This document shows, one piece after another, positions 7,318 through 15,960 of a DNA stretch of 64,000 nt (position 1 is the first letter of the stretch; every line of letters starts with the position of its first letter). Both the position numbers and the translations under genes were made by a program. The stretch comes from Mycobacteroides saopaulense (GTDB lineage: Bacteria > Actinomycetota > Actinomycetes > Mycobacteriales > Mycobacteriaceae), in the NCBI RefSeq assembly GCF_001456355.1, contig NZ_CP010271.1, positions 124,001-188,000 on the forward strand, given 5' to 3'. The notes below the pieces were generated by a model. The model ran no database searches, was not told the DNA's origin, and saw only the letters and a list, made by a program, of their open reading frames with translations.

Positions 7318-8985
7318 CTAGGCAGGCCCGGGTGGCGGGGCCCCGGCAGGTGCCTGCCCCGGTGGCGGTCCCTCCATCGGCGGACCTTCCATGGGCGGAC
7401 CGTCCATCGGCGGACCCGCTGGTGGCGGTGGCGGACCCGCACCCGGAGGCAGCGTCGTCACGATCGTGTTGCCCGGAGGATTGCTGGGGTTCGGTGTGGC
7501 CGAGGAGGTCGGTGGCGCCGAGGTGCGGGTTGGCTGCTGAGTTGTCTGCTGGGTTGGTTGCTGCGTCCGTGTCGGCTGTTGCGTGTACGTCGGTTGCTGG
7601 GTGTAGGTGGGTTGCTGCGTCGGCTGCTGGGTGGGTGCCGGAGTGGTCGACAGCGGGATCGGCGGCATGTTCAACCGGTCCGCGGGAATGTCCGGCGGCG
7701 GCACCGGCGGTTGGCCGTTGATCAGCAGCTGCCCGCTCTTTGCGCTGTTGACCAGGGTCGACCAGGCGCCATTGCCCAGGGTGGAACCGATATTGCAGCT
7801 GACCTGACGGCTACCGGCCGTCCAGCTGGGCAGGGTGATCGTGTTGTACGAGAGCGTCAGCGTGGTGGCGCGGAATCCATCGGGATTACCCATGTACTCG
7901 TTGGTCAGCCGGGTGCAGTTGTCCTTGATGAACCCGTCTTGATCTGGCTCGGGAGGAACCGAACCCGGGAACTGCTCGGCCAGGCTCACCGTGCCGGTGA
8001 TTTCCATGGCATGAGCCTTGTCGCAGTCCACGGGAAGCTCGGTGGGCAGGTTGGTGGTCGAGTCGATGCCCAGGCAGGTACCTGCCGGCCACACCTTCGA
8101 CTGATCCTGCTCGGCGACCTTGCCACGGAAAAGCTGTTGCTGGTTGTCTGCGCCGGGAAGCTGTAGCCCGCACAGGACGCGGCGCTCACCCGCCTCGGTC
8201 CAGCCCTTTTCGCCCGGCCACAACATGCCCATGGTGAATCGGCTGTTCGGGTCGTAGCGGTCGCCCAGGTAACGGTTGATAGCAACCTGGCACTGTTCCT
8301 GGCTGATCTCCTGGATGCGGCCGACGGTGGGTGGCTTCGAATCCGGCCCGTACTCCGCGCCCGGGAAAGTGCGAAGGTCAATGGACTCGGCGATCTCGAA
8401 GCGATGGTCGTTCGCGCAATCGACGACGTTGACGTCGTTGGTGGAGGCCGGCGCGGGCCAGTTGAGGCATTCGCCCGCCTTCGCCGAGTTGAAGGTGCTG
8501 TTGCCGGGCGCGCCGGTGCTCGGCACCGGGTTGGAGTCGATCTTGTTGACCAGACGGTCGGCCGAGGTCCAGCCGTCCGGGAGGGCCTGGGTGATACCCG
8601 CGATGAACAATCCGCCGAAGGTGACGAGCAGCAACGCGCGATGGGTGGAGCGTTCCTTGAGCCCCTCCTTCAATCCTGTCCACCAGTGCGTTTTCTCGGA
8701 TTCGGGTGCTTCGTCTCCGGACTCTTCGTCGGGCGCCGCGGCCTCGTCTTCGATCGGGGGGTACTCCAGGATTTCCGTCTGCGGCGCTTCGGCGGGCTCG
8801 GCAGGTTCGGTGGGCCCCTCGGGCCCGGGGGCAGTCTCCTGCGATTCTGCAGGTGGCGTCGCAGAGTCCGGCGACTCGGCGGCGGAATCTCCGGGTGTAT
8901 CGGTGCCCGGCGCGTCATCGGTGGATTCGTCCGGGGTGGACTCGTCCGGCTCGACCTTCGGCGTGGGTTCGGCTTCGTCACTCAT
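7318..8985 (-). CDS. Septum-formation family membrane protein, Rv3835-like
   Basis: The protein has 555 residues and starts at ATG 8985 (MSDEAEPTPK). Residues 1-100 are an acidic Glu/Pro/Ser/Thr-rich cytosolic tail. One membrane helix lies at about 117-133 (ALLLVTFGGLFIAGI). The exported part holds two 'septum formation' repeats with paired cysteines, for example ECLNWP...VVDCANDHRFEIAESID and TCLGID...VDCDKAHAMEITGTV. The C-terminal 110 residues are low complexity: repeated TQQPT/YTQQPT units, then a proline-rich tail with PPMEGPP copies. The M. tuberculosis homologue is shorter, and the tail accounts for most of the difference. A role at the septum or cell wall is a family inference. Confidence 0.8.
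   Translation of the reverse strand: MSDEAEPTPKVEPDESTPDESTDDAPGTDTPGDSAAESPDSATPPAESQETAPGPEGPTEPAEPAEAPQTEILEYPPIEDEAAAPDEESGDEAPESEKTHWWTGLKEGLKERSTHRALLLVTFGGLFIAGITQALPDGWTSADRLVNKIDSNPVPSTGAPGNSTFNSAKAGECLNWPAPASTNDVNVVDCANDHRFEIAESIDLRTFPGAEYGPDSKPPTVGRIQEISQEQCQVAINRYLGDRYDPNSRFTMGMLWPGEKGWTEAGERRVLCGLQLPGADNQQQLFRGKVAEQDQSKVWPAGTCLGIDSTTNLPTELPVDCDKAHAMEITGTVSLAEQFPGSVPPEPDQDGFIKDNCTRLTNEYMGNPDGFRATTLTLSYNTITLPSWTAGSRQVSCNIGSTLGNGAWSTLVNSAKSGQLLINGQPPVPPPDIPADRLNMPPIPLSTTPAPTQQPTQQPTYTQQPTYTQQPTRTQQPTQQTTQQPTRTSAPPTSSATPNPSNPPGNTIVTTLPPGAGPPPPPAGPPMDGPPMEGPPMEGPPPGQAPAGAPPPGPA
7500..7640 (-). repeat. In-frame TQQPT-coding tandem repeat
   Basis: About ten degenerate copies of a 15-18 base unit encode TQQPT or YTQQPT in the tail of the septum-formation protein. 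Such slippage-prone repeats would be expected to vary in copy number between strains. Confidence 0.7.
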
Positions 8986-9048
8986 ACTGCAGTCATTGTT
9001 ACAGGTGGCGGTGCGGGTTAGCCCAGCGATGCTGTTCGCATGCGCCGC

Positions 9049-9054
9049 TAGATT
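9049..9054 (+). promoter_or_regulatory. -10 hexamer of ankyrin gene
   Basis: TAGATT lies 7 bases before GTG 9062. It decides that start over ATG 9071 and implies a leaderless transcript. Confidence 0.5.
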
Positions 9055-9061
9055 GAACTCT

Positions 9062-9511
9062 GTGACAACGATGGAACCTGACCGTGACAACCCGAACGAC
9101 CAGGCGGGGGAAGCCGAGCATCAGGCCCGCGTTGCCGAGCAGGTGGCCGCACTGGCCCCGCAGCTGTTCGACATGGCCAGAGAAGGTAACGCGTCCACGC
9201 TGGCCGCCTACCTGGACTCGGGGGCACCTGTGGACCTGACGAACGAGGCCGGCGACACTCTGGTCATGCTGGCCGCCTATCACGGGAACACCTCGACGGT
9301 GCGGTCGTTGATCGCGCGCGGCGCCGACGTCAACCGCGCCAACGGCAAGGGACAGACTCCGCTGGCGGGAGCGGTGTTCAAGGGCTCGGACGAGATCGTC
9401 GAGATCTTGGTGAAGGCGGGGGCTGATCCCACGGCCGGGACGCCGTCGGCACTCGATGCGGCACGGATGTTCGGCAAGGGCGAGTATCTGGGCCTGTTCG
9501 GCACCGACTGA
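9062..9511 (+). CDS. Ankyrin-repeat protein
   Basis: The protein has 149 residues. Three to four ankyrin repeats fill it from about residue 35: 'FDMAREGNASTLAAYLDSGAPVDLTN', 'GDTLVMLAAYHGNTSTVRSLIARGADVNRAN', 'GQTPLAGAVFKGSDEIVEILVKAGADP'. Consensus G-x-T-P-L-x-A and A-x2-G-x3-V-x2-L-L positions are clear. Such small proteins act as protein-binding scaffolds, and the partner is unknown. The start is taken at GTG 9062 because of the -10 element. ATG 9071 would remove three residues. It is divergent from the septum-formation gene and 66 bases before the GAF gene. Confidence 0.85.
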   Translation: MTTMEPDRDNPNDQAGEAEHQARVAEQVAALAPQLFDMAREGNASTLAAYLDSGAPVDLTNEAGDTLVMLAAYHGNTSTVRSLIARGADVNRANGKGQTPLAGAVFKGSDEIVEILVKAGADPTAGTPSALDAARMFGKGEYLGLFGTD

Positions 9512-9577
9512 CGCCGCCGGCGTTCACGGTGAGTGCAACCCTGGCCACCTCACGGACGGCTACGCGAACGTAGCGGT

Positions 9578-10060
9578 GTGGCAGCTGCTGAGACCTATCC
9601 AGAGCTCGCGGCTCTGGCACCCCGGCTCGATGAGCTTGCGCGACTGTTGAAGGTTCGATCGGTGCTGGTCATGCGCTCGGAGCCCAGCGCGATGGCTGTC
9701 GCGGCCACGGCCGGAGCGGCCGCCGAGCACTACCCGGTTGGGGCAGTGGGCAAGAAAGCCGGAGATGACCAGGGCAGAGTGCCTTTGTACTGCGAGCGCG
9801 TGGTGGACACCGATGAGGAGGTCTTCGTGCGGGACTCGCGTGTCGACGACCTGTTCAAAGGCAACGAGGACGAGGTCGAATTCGGTCTCACCAACTATCT
9901 GGGGCTTCCTGTGCACGACGCGGCGGGTGCCGTCGTCGGGACGGTATGTGTGCTCGATGATGCGGCACGCGAATACACCGATGCGCAGCGCGCTGAGCTG
10001 GCGGGGCTACGTGCCCAGGTCGAGGCGATAGTCCGGTCGGACGGGTCGGCACTGGGCTGA
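9578..10060 (+). CDS. GAF-domain protein
   Basis: This 160-residue protein is almost entirely one GAF domain: helix 'LDELARLLKVRSVLVMRS', then 'PLYCERVVDTDEEVFVRDSRVDD' and 'NYLGLPVHDAAGAVVGTVCVLDDAAREYTDAQRAELAGL', the usual final strand-helix of GAF sensors. There is no kinase, cyclase or regulator domain attached, so it acts alone or with a partner. The ligand is unknown. The start is GTG 9578. It lies 39 bases before serS on the same strand. Confidence 0.8.
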   Translation: MAAAETYPELAALAPRLDELARLLKVRSVLVMRSEPSAMAVAATAGAAAEHYPVGAVGKKAGDDQGRVPLYCERVVDTDEEVFVRDSRVDDLFKGNEDEVEFGLTNYLGLPVHDAAGAVVGTVCVLDDAAREYTDAQRAELAGLRAQVEAIVRSDGSALG

Positions 10061-10086
10061 ATCGCGGGTGCGACAACAAACCCCAG

Positions 10087-10092
10087 TAGGGT
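10087..10092 (+). promoter_or_regulatory. -10 hexamer of serS
   Basis: TAGGGT lies 7 bases before GTG 10100. It supports that start and a leaderless mRNA. Confidence 0.6.
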
Positions 10093-10099
10093 GCTGCTG

Positions 10100-11356
10100 G
10101 TGATCGACCTGAAATTCCTGCGCGAGAATCCTGACGCGGTGCGTGCCTCGCAGCGCCTGCGTGGCGAGGATCCGGCACTCGTCGACGTGCTGCTGGACGC
10201 CGACACAGCACGCCGGGCCGCCATATCCACGGCCGACACGTTGCGTGCCGAACAGAAGGGCGCCAGTAAGAAGGTCGGCCAGGCGACACCGGAGGAGCGC
10301 CCGGCGCTACTGGCTGCCGCTTCCGAACTCGCGGCGCAGGTGAAAGCCGCCGAGGCCGAGCAGGTGGTCACCGAGGCCGCGTTCACCGAGGCGCACAAGG
10401 CGATCAGCAATGTGGTAATCGACGGAGTCCCCGCCGGTGGCGAGCAGGATTTCGCGCTCCGCGAGCTGGTCGGCGAGCCCGCGGCCATCGAAAACCCCCG
10501 AGACCATGTGGAATTGGGTGAGTCGCTAGGCCTGTTCGATATGGAGCGCGGCGCGAAGGTCTCCGGTGCGCGGTTCTACTTCCTCACCGGCTACGGGGCG
10601 CTGCTTCAGCTTGGTCTGCTGCAGTTGGCCGTGCAGACCGCGGTGGCCAACGGCTTCACCCTGCTGATCCCGCCGGTCCTGGTAAAGCCTGAAATCATGG
10701 GCGGCACAGGGTTTTTGGGCGCGCATGCTGATGAGGTGTACCACCTCGAAGAGGATGACCTGTACCTGGTGGGTACCTCGGAGGTGCCGATCGCCGGGTA
10801 TCACTCCGGTGAGATTCTCGACTTGAGCGAGGGGCCGCTGCGGTATGCCGGATGGTCCAGCTGCTTCCGCCGCGAGGCGGGCAGTTACGGCAAGGACACC
10901 CGCGGCATCATTCGGGTGCACCAGTTCGACAAGGTGGAGGCGTTCGTCTACTGCAAGCCCGAGGATGCCGAGACCGAGCACGACAAGATTCTGGGCTGGG
11001 AGAGGCAAATGCTGGCCCACATCGACGTGCCGTACCGCGTGATCGACGTCGCCGCAGGCGATTTGGGTTCATCGGCGGCGCGCAAGTTCGACTGCGAGGC
11101 ATGGGTGCCCACGCAGCAGGCTTACCGCGAGCTCACCTCCACCTCCAACTGCACCACCTTCCAGGCGCGACGGCTGGCGGTGCGTTACCGGGACGAGAAC
11201 GGCAAGCCGCAGACCGCCGCGACTCTCAATGGCACCCTCGCCACCACCCGCTGGCTGGTGGCGATTCTGGAGAATCACCAGCTGCCCGATGGCAGCGTCC
11301 GAGTGCCCGCGGCGCTGGTGCCCTTCGTCGGAACCGAAGTGTTGGAGCCCAAATGA
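10100..11356 (+). CDS. serS: Seryl-tRNA synthetase
   Basis: This 418-residue class II synthetase charges tRNA-Ser with serine. The N-terminal coiled-coil arm (about 1-105, [17 protein letters not shown]) grips the tRNA. The catalytic domain follows, with motif 2 ([20 protein letters not shown]) and motif 3 ([21 protein letters not shown]). The length is typical of the family. GTG 10100 is chosen from the -10 spacing and from the usual N-terminus. The stop overlaps the next start as ATGA. Confidence 0.97.
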   Translation: MIDLKFLRENPDAVRASQRLRGEDPALVDVLLDADTARRAAISTADTLRAEQKGASKKVGQATPEERPALLAAASELAAQVKAAEAEQVVTEAAFTEAHKAISNVVIDGVPAGGEQDFALRELVGEPAAIENPRDHVELGESLGLFDMERGAKVSGARFYFLTGYGALLQLGLLQLAVQTAVANGFTLLIPPVLVKPEIMGGTGFLGAHADEVYHLEEDDLYLVGTSEVPIAGYHSGEILDLSEGPLRYAGWSSCFRREAGSYGKDTRGIIRVHQFDKVEAFVYCKPEDAETEHDKILGWERQMLAHIDVPYRVIDVAAGDLGSSAARKFDCEAWVPTQQAYRELTSTSNCTTFQARRLAVRYRDENGKPQTAATLNGTLATTRWLVAILENHQLPDGSVRVPAALVPFVGTEVLEPK

Positions 11357-12171
11357 GCAAGATGCTCGATGTCGACCTCGATGAGCTGCGTACCTGGTTC
11401 GGATTCGGGGTGGCGGGGAACTTCGCAGGCCATCTCGAACAGGCGGGGGAATCTGCGGATTTCGTGAATGTAGCCTCGGAAGGCATTGCGCCCAAGGGGA
11501 TATTCCCGTGGTACGCACCCGGCGACGACGGCTTCCTGGGGCAGTTTCCGCTCTCGCAGGACGAGACGGTGCTACCCGAGAGCGACACGCCGTTGAATCT
11601 GCAGATCGAACCCGAGGTGGGGTTGGCGTGCAAGGTGCACTGGCGCGGTGATGTCGTAGCCTCGCTGGAGCCGTTCGCGCTGGGTGCCTTCAACGACTGC
11701 TCGATCCGGCGGCCCAACGCCGCCAAGATCAGTCACAAGAAGAACTGGGGTCCGGCGTCCAAAGGTGTTGCGCGACAGTTTTTTGAGGTCAGCGATCTCA
11801 CCCCGGACGGCCCCACCGCGACCCTGCGGCTGAACTGTCACCTGCACACCGCGGACGGTCAGGAGCACGAGTACGGCGTGGATAGTCCGCTGCTCGGATA
11901 CTCCTATTACGGAGAAGTGCTGCTGGACTGGATTACCGAGCGGCTGGACAACCAAAAGGGCTCGCCGGAAACGCCGTTGGAGGATGTGGGAGCGCTCATG
12001 GTGGCCGCCGGACACCCACAGCATGTGCTGATCGGCATCGGAGCGACCAAGTACACGCCGTTGGGCGAATCCACCTACCTGCAGGCCGGCGACGAGGCCG
12101 TGGTGCGTGTGTACAACACCGAGTCCGATGCGGTGTCCGAGCTGCGGCAGCGGGTACGCACCGTCCACTAG
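11353..12171 (+). CDS. FAH-superfamily-like conserved protein (DUF5718 type)
   Basis: This 272-residue protein is coupled to serS by an ATGA overlap. It has '[16 protein letters not shown]', '[14 protein letters not shown]', a central '[14 protein letters not shown]' and '[28 protein letters not shown]'. These resemble the metal-binding (E-P-E) and 'ND-x-S' regions of the fumarylacetoacetate hydrolase superfamily. The enzymatic reaction is not known to me. Conservation next to serS suggests only shared expression. The superfamily call is moderately secure and the function is open. Confidence 0.6.
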   Translation: MSKMLDVDLDELRTWFGFGVAGNFAGHLEQAGESADFVNVASEGIAPKGIFPWYAPGDDGFLGQFPLSQDETVLPESDTPLNLQIEPEVGLACKVHWRGDVVASLEPFALGAFNDCSIRRPNAAKISHKKNWGPASKGVARQFFEVSDLTPDGPTATLRLNCHLHTADGQEHEYGVDSPLLGYSYYGEVLLDWITERLDNQKGSPETPLEDVGALMVAAGHPQHVLIGIGATKYTPLGESTYLQAGDEAVVRVYNTESDAVSELRQRVRTVH

Positions 12172-12207
12172 GCGGGACGCATGGAGGCAGACTTTCCCGG
12201 TGCGCGC

Positions 12208-12213
12208 TAGCGT
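12208..12213 (+). promoter_or_regulatory. -10 hexamer of F420-type reductase gene
   Basis: TAGCGT lies 6 bases before ATG 12220, a leaderless layout. Confidence 0.5.
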
Positions 12214-12219
12214 CGGGGC

Positions 12220-12678
12220 ATGACCGAAGGCGTGACCTCGGATACCTACCGGGAACTTTCTGAAAGCGATGTGCAAAAGCACAATAACCGGATGATCCGC
12301 CTGCTCCGGGAGAACGGTGGCAAGCTGCCTGGGGTGTCCGACGATGAGATGCCGGTGCTCATCGTGACGATCACCGGTGCCAAGTCGGGAATCGAGCGGC
12401 TGACGCCTCTAGGGTATTTCGAACACGAGGGCCGCATCTTCGTCGTGGGATCCAACGGCGGGCAGGAACGACCGCCGTCGTGGGTGTTCAACGTGCGCGC
12501 CAACCCTGCGGTGACCGTCGAGATGGTGCCGGATGTCTACGATGCCATTGTGCGCGAGCTGGATTCGGCCGAGCGTGATGTGATTTTTCCGGCGCTGGTG
12601 ACCAAATACGGGTTCTTCGGTGACTACCAGTCCCGCATCGGAAGGGTGATTCCGATGTTCGAGCTGATGGTGCGCTAG
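12220..12678 (+). CDS. Deazaflavin (F420)-dependent nitroreductase family protein
   Basis: This 152-residue protein is of the DDN/Rv3547 type: a split-barrel with 'VLIVTITGAKSGIERLTPLGYFEHEGRIFVVGSNGGQERPPSWVFNVRANPAVTVEM'. The TGAKSG-x3-R-x-TPL segment and the WV-x-N-x2-ANP strand are family marks for F420H2 binding. Members reduce nitroimidazoles, quinones or other acceptors; the natural acceptor here is unknown. Its stop overlaps the convergent Rieske gene's stop by a few bases. Confidence 0.85.
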   Translation: MTEGVTSDTYRELSESDVQKHNNRMIRLLRENGGKLPGVSDDEMPVLIVTITGAKSGIERLTPLGYFEHEGRIFVVGSNGGQERPPSWVFNVRANPAVTVEMVPDVYDAIVRELDSAERDVIFPALVTKYGFFGDYQSRIGRVIPMFELMVR

Positions 12679-14228
12679 TCCAGCTTCCTGGACCGCAGCT
12701 CGTGGCCCTTGGAGGTCAGGCAACGCCCGTTCTCCAGGTTCCAGTCCCAACCATGCAGGTTGCAGGTGAGGGTTTTCCCTTCCACCACACCGAATTTCGA
12801 CAGGTCGGCCTTCAGATGCGGGCACCGGCGCTGGATCTCCCAGCCGGCCAGCGTGATCGAGGCACTGTCGTCGTGAGCCTCGGCGAACCAGCCGTCGGCG
12901 TAGGCGATGCGCTCGTCGGTAAGACATTTGAAGAAGGTGTACAGATATTCGTTGTAACCACCGACACGCCAGGCCTTGAATCGGGTGGACAAGAAGATGG
13001 TGTTCACCCAGTCCGGCTCGTCATCCCGCAGCACCGTCCGCACCAGTTCGGGCGCGATTCCGAATCCGTAGCGGAACTTCTCATTGGGAATCGGTTCACG
13101 GACAATGCGTTTCGGAAAATCGAGTGCCACCGTCTCGTCTCCCATGCGCAGCTCGACGGGATAGCCGATGCCGTCGCAGATCTGATCGGTTTGCGCCATG
13201 ATCGGCTCGAATTTGGCGCGCAGTGGTCCCAGGAGTGGTTCGCCCTCGGCGGGCGCCCAAGAGGCCTTTTCGGCGGCCAGCACGGGGGCCATCCGTTGGG
13301 CGTATTCCTCGATGTAGGCGGCCTTGCCGGCGCCGAAGATGTGTTCGGCTTCCTCGTCAGAAACCGGATGTGTCAACGAATTCAATTCGGAACCCGTGAA
13401 ATCGGCGACGGTGCCGGGGATCATCAGCAGGCCCTTGTCGTGGCCGTGCTGGCGCATCTGGTCCAGGAACACCAGCTGGTCCGGGAAGATGTTGGCCGGA
13501 TCGCCATGGTCGTCGTTGAGGTCGCGCAACTCTGCGTCCAGGAAACATGGCGGCCCCGCGGAGGGGATCACCCAGGTGGCGCCCACCTGCGCGATGTACT
13601 GACGGCACCTGTCCATTCCGCGTTGCCGCTTCTGGGTGCCGAAGGACTCCTTGGCGCGGGCGGGCATGTCATAGACCATCGGATACCAGATGGCCCCCGA
13701 GTACTGCAGCATGTGCACGTCGACATGCCCGAATTCTTGGGCCAGGACATCCAGGTCGACGGGGCGGGCGTCGTTCATGTTGAAAGCGGTGGTGGTGCCG
13801 TCGGAGACCACCAGCCCGGAGTCGCCGATGGGCCCGTCGGCGGGGGCCCGCAGCGCGATGATCATGATGTCCAGCTCGCCCTTGGGGCCGCTCACCCGAT
13901 GCTTCACCGAGTCCTCGGTCTCCACGAAGGTGTGGAAGCCCAGTCCCTGGAGCTCACGCTTTAGATCGGGCACCGGGTAGTCCGGCAGCAGCACCACCGC
14001 GTCCTTGTTGACGTGTTCGGTGAGGTTCTTCGGGTCGTAGTGGTCCTTGTGCAGATGCGAGACGTAGAGGTAATCGCAGTTTCCAAACCGGTCCCAGTCC
14101 AGGGTGCTGTTATCGGGGAACGGGAACCACGAAGCGAAGTACGCCGGGTTGACCCAGGGGTCGCAGAGGATGCTGCCCGCCGCCGTCTCGATGAAGAATC
14201 CGGCATGGCCGACGCTGGTGACTCGCAT
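12675..14228 (-). CDS. MBL-fold/Rieske [2Fe-2S] fusion protein, Rv3818-like
   Basis: This 517-residue protein joins two domains. The N-terminal metallo-beta-lactamase fold has VTSVGHAGFFIET and the metal motif SHLHKDHYD (about residues 57-65), of the UlaG/RomA-like type. The last 70 residues are a Rieske domain: RRCPHL and, after about 17 residues, CNLHGW supply the two Cys-His pairs for the [2Fe-2S] cluster. A similar layout is seen in hydroxylases of the CMP-Neu5Ac hydroxylase type, but the substrate is unknown. The length equals the M. tuberculosis homologue. A TAGGCT -10 element 7 bases before ATG 14228 supports the start. Confidence 0.85.
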   Translation of the reverse strand: MRVTSVGHAGFFIETAAGSILCDPWVNPAYFASWFPFPDNSTLDWDRFGNCDYLYVSHLHKDHYDPKNLTEHVNKDAVVLLPDYPVPDLKRELQGLGFHTFVETEDSVKHRVSGPKGELDIMIIALRAPADGPIGDSGLVVSDGTTTAFNMNDARPVDLDVLAQEFGHVDVHMLQYSGAIWYPMVYDMPARAKESFGTQKRQRGMDRCRQYIAQVGATWVIPSAGPPCFLDAELRDLNDDHGDPANIFPDQLVFLDQMRQHGHDKGLLMIPGTVADFTGSELNSLTHPVSDEEAEHIFGAGKAAYIEEYAQRMAPVLAAEKASWAPAEGEPLLGPLRAKFEPIMAQTDQICDGIGYPVELRMGDETVALDFPKRIVREPIPNEKFRYGFGIAPELVRTVLRDDEPDWVNTIFLSTRFKAWRVGGYNEYLYTFFKCLTDERIAYADGWFAEAHDDSASITLAGWEIQRRCPHLKADLSKFGVVEGKTLTCNLHGWDWNLENGRCLTSKGHELRSRKLD

Positions 14229-14235
14229 GGCCCCC

Positions 14236-14241
14236 AGCCTA
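14236..14241 (-). promoter_or_regulatory. -10 hexamer of MBL/Rieske gene
   Basis: On the minus strand TAGGCT lies 7 bases before ATG 14228, a leaderless layout. Confidence 0.5.
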
Positions 14242-14280
14242 TCGAGCTGCGATTTCGGTAGCCAAAAGCGCGGTCGGGCG

Positions 14281-14330
14281 CGTAGGTCCGCTGTTTATGC
14301 GCCGAAATCCCCTTGTATAGGGAACCTACG
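14281..14330. promoter_or_regulatory. CGTAGGT/ACCTACG inverted repeat before marR gene
   Basis: CGTAGGT (14281-14287) and ACCTACG (14324-14330) are perfect inverted copies. The right arm abuts the -10 hexamer TAAAGT. It could be an autoregulatory operator. The 36-bp separation is longer than usual for MarR, so the call is tentative. Confidence 0.3.
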
Positions 14331-14336
14331 TAAAGT
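14331..14336 (+). promoter_or_regulatory. -10 hexamer of marR-type gene
   Basis: TAAAGT lies 7 bases before GTG 14344, a leaderless layout. Confidence 0.55.
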
Positions 14337-14343
14337 TGGGAGT

Positions 14344-14832
14344 GTGTCCCCCACCGATGGCCTCACCGCCGATGTTCTGACCGTGATCGCGCGGCTCAAC
14401 CGCTGGGTATCCAGTCACGCCGAACTGCCGGTACCCACCGGGCAGGCGCGACTACTTGCCCTCGTCGGGGAGATGGAGGACGCGCGGATCTCGGATCTGG
14501 CGCAGGCTGACCACTGCAGCCAGCCCACCATGACCGTGCAGTTGAAGCGGTTGCAGGATGTCGGGTACGTCGAGCGCCGCGTCGATCCGGCCGACAAGCG
14601 GGCGCAACGTATCAAGCTGACCGTCGCCGGCCGTGAGGCGCTGGCGGCCATGCGTGCCGAGCGGCAGGGCGTTCTGGATCCGTGGCTGAGCACGCTGCCC
14701 GCCGGCGAGCAGCGCACCCTGGCCGAGGCGGCACGGATTCTGGAGGGCCTTACCCGGCGGATGGCGGCACAGTCCGGCCGATCACCAATGCCCGATGAAG
14801 TACTCGAGCACGGCGAGGGAAAGCGCGCCTAG
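14344..14832 (+). CDS. MarR-family transcriptional regulator
   Basis: This 162-residue protein has a winged-helix core: 'ARISDLAQADHCSQPTMTVQLKRLQDVGYVERRVDPADKRAQRIKLTVAGREAL'. The recognition helix is about residues 55-70 and the D-x2-D-x-R wing is intact. MarR proteins bind short palindromes as dimers and are released by small phenolic or oxidising ligands. The N-terminal 'LNRWVSSHAELPVPTGQARLLALV' forms the dimer region. The nearest divergent target is the MBL/Rieske gene, whose promoter lies about 100 bases away. The 3' end overlaps the convergent membrane-protein gene by 51 bases. Confidence 0.85.
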   Translation: MSPTDGLTADVLTVIARLNRWVSSHAELPVPTGQARLLALVGEMEDARISDLAQADHCSQPTMTVQLKRLQDVGYVERRVDPADKRAQRIKLTVAGREALAAMRAERQGVLDPWLSTLPAGEQRTLAEAARILEGLTRRMAAQSGRSPMPDEVLEHGEGKRA

Positions 14833-15120
14833 CACGGCGATCACCGCAGCGGCGATCATCGTGAGCGCGACAGCCCGATCCGGATGCAGCCGCGCCGCGG
14901 CCCACCCCGCGATGGCGCCCAAGCCGCCGACCACCAGGAATCCGCCCAAGACCAGATAGAACACCGCGCCCACCACCGCGGGCCAGGCGGCGTCCAAGCC
15001 GCTCTCGTAGCCCGTCAACGGGATAGGGAATCGATAGACGATGGCCACCAGAACGGCGGCCATCGGACTCAAGGCGATCGCCGACACCGAACCAATTGCC
15101 GCGCAGCGTAGTCCGTTCAT
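14782..15120 (-). CDS. Small membrane protein coupled to ATPase gene
   Basis: This 112-residue protein has three predicted membrane helices: about 10-32 (AIGSVSAIALSPMAAVLVAIVY), 50-72 (AVVGAVFYLVLGGFLVVGGLGAI) and 85-107 (ALTMIAAAVIAVLGALSLAVL). ATG 15120 shares a base with the stop of the upstream ATPase gene (TAATG), so the two are translationally coupled. Its 3' end runs 51 bases into the convergent marR gene. No family is recognised. A partnership with the ATPase is inferred only from the coupling. Confidence 0.65.
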   Translation of the reverse strand: MNGLRCAAIGSVSAIALSPMAAVLVAIVYRFPIPLTGYESGLDAAWPAVVGAVFYLVLGGFLVVGGLGAIAGWAAARLHPDRAVALTMIAAAVIAVLGALSLAVLEYFIGHW

Positions 15121-15830
15121 TAGGCCTCGAATAGGTGCCGTAGATAGGCGCGCGGATCGGTCAGGAAGCGCTGCCAATGCCCGACCATCTCCAAGTCTGC
15201 CCAATCCCGTTGCTGCACACCGTCGTCACCGAACTCAAGAATGGTGGCGCCCGGGAATGCCGCCAGCACCGGCGAGTGGGTGGCCATGATGACCTGCGAA
15301 CCGGTGGCCACCACACTGTCGAGCATGGCCATCAACTGCAGCGACGAGGTGAAGGACAGTGCGGCCTCGGGTTCATCGAGGATGAACAGCCCGCGTTCCA
15401 TGTCGCGTTCGGCCAGGAATGCCAGGAAGGACTCGCCATGCGAGCGCTCGTTCAGTCTGCCGTCGAAGATCTGTTCCGGGGTGTGTCCGTCGACTGTGGT
15501 GAACAGCTGATGCATCGCCTCGGCGCGCAGGAAGCACCCTCCGCTGGGGCGTGGATGCTCGGCGTCGAGGGTGAACGTCCAGTGCAGGTCGGTGTCTTCG
15601 TCACTGGATCGTGCGCCCCAATGCCTTACGGCGGCAGGAAGTTTCCAGCGCCAAGAGGATGCCAGCGCTTCCAGGAAGGTCGACTTGCCCGAGCCGTTCT
15701 CCCCGACGATCACGGTGACACCGGTGGTCAATCGCACGGGCGCGGTCGCGATGTGGGCTATCGCGGGAATCTTCAAATACCAAGCATCTGGCTGCTTTTC
15801 ACGATTGATCGCGATCTGACGCAGGATCAC
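15120..15830 (-). CDS. AAA/ABC-type ATPase (RecF/SMC-like)
   Basis: This 236-residue soluble P-loop ATPase has Walker A VGENGSGKSTFLEA (about residues 40-53), Walker B RGLFILDEPEAALS near 150 and a final H-switch in VIMATHSPVLAAFPGA. It belongs to the single-ATPase AAA family related to RecF/Rad50 heads and lacks a classical LSGGQ; 'SHGESFLAFLAE' takes that place. GTG 15830 (MILRQIAINREKQPDAWYLKIPA) fits the family N-terminus and has a TACCAT -10 element 6 bases upstream. ATG 15884 would add an unconserved 18-residue leader. Coupled to the membrane-protein gene downstream. Confidence 0.8.
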   Translation of the reverse strand: MILRQIAINREKQPDAWYLKIPAIAHIATAPVRLTTGVTVIVGENGSGKSTFLEALASSWRWKLPAAVRHWGARSSDEDTDLHWTFTLDAEHPRPSGGCFLRAEAMHQLFTTVDGHTPEQIFDGRLNERSHGESFLAFLAERDMERGLFILDEPEAALSFTSSLQLMAMLDSVVATGSQVIMATHSPVLAAFPGATILEFGDDGVQQRDWADLEMVGHWQRFLTDPRAYLRHLFEA

Positions 15831-15836
15831 TCGTCG

Positions 15837-15842
15837 ATGGTA
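15837..15842 (-). promoter_or_regulatory. -10 hexamer of ATPase gene
   Basis: On the minus strand TACCAT lies 6 bases before GTG 15830. It supports this start over ATG 15884. Confidence 0.45.
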
Positions 15843-15948
15843 TCGGGATATCGCGTTCTCTACTGATGAGATATGTCGCGTCAAACGTTCTGAAAAACAG
15901 AACGCTTCTATCGTTAGAAACCGTTGGACCTGCGGTTTCTTGAGATCC

Positions 15949-15954
15949 TACGGT
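15949..15954 (+). promoter_or_regulatory. -10 hexamer of nitronate monooxygenase gene
   Basis: TACGGT lies 6 bases before ATG 15961. A TTGGAC at 15924-15929 could be its -35 with a long 19-bp spacer. Confidence 0.5.
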
Positions 15955-15960
15955 TGAGGC

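Noticed and set aside
12702..13964. A 420-codon plus-strand frame across the MBL/Rieske gene
   Set aside because: The minus-strand product has clear metallo-hydrolase and Rieske motifs and the plus-strand product none.
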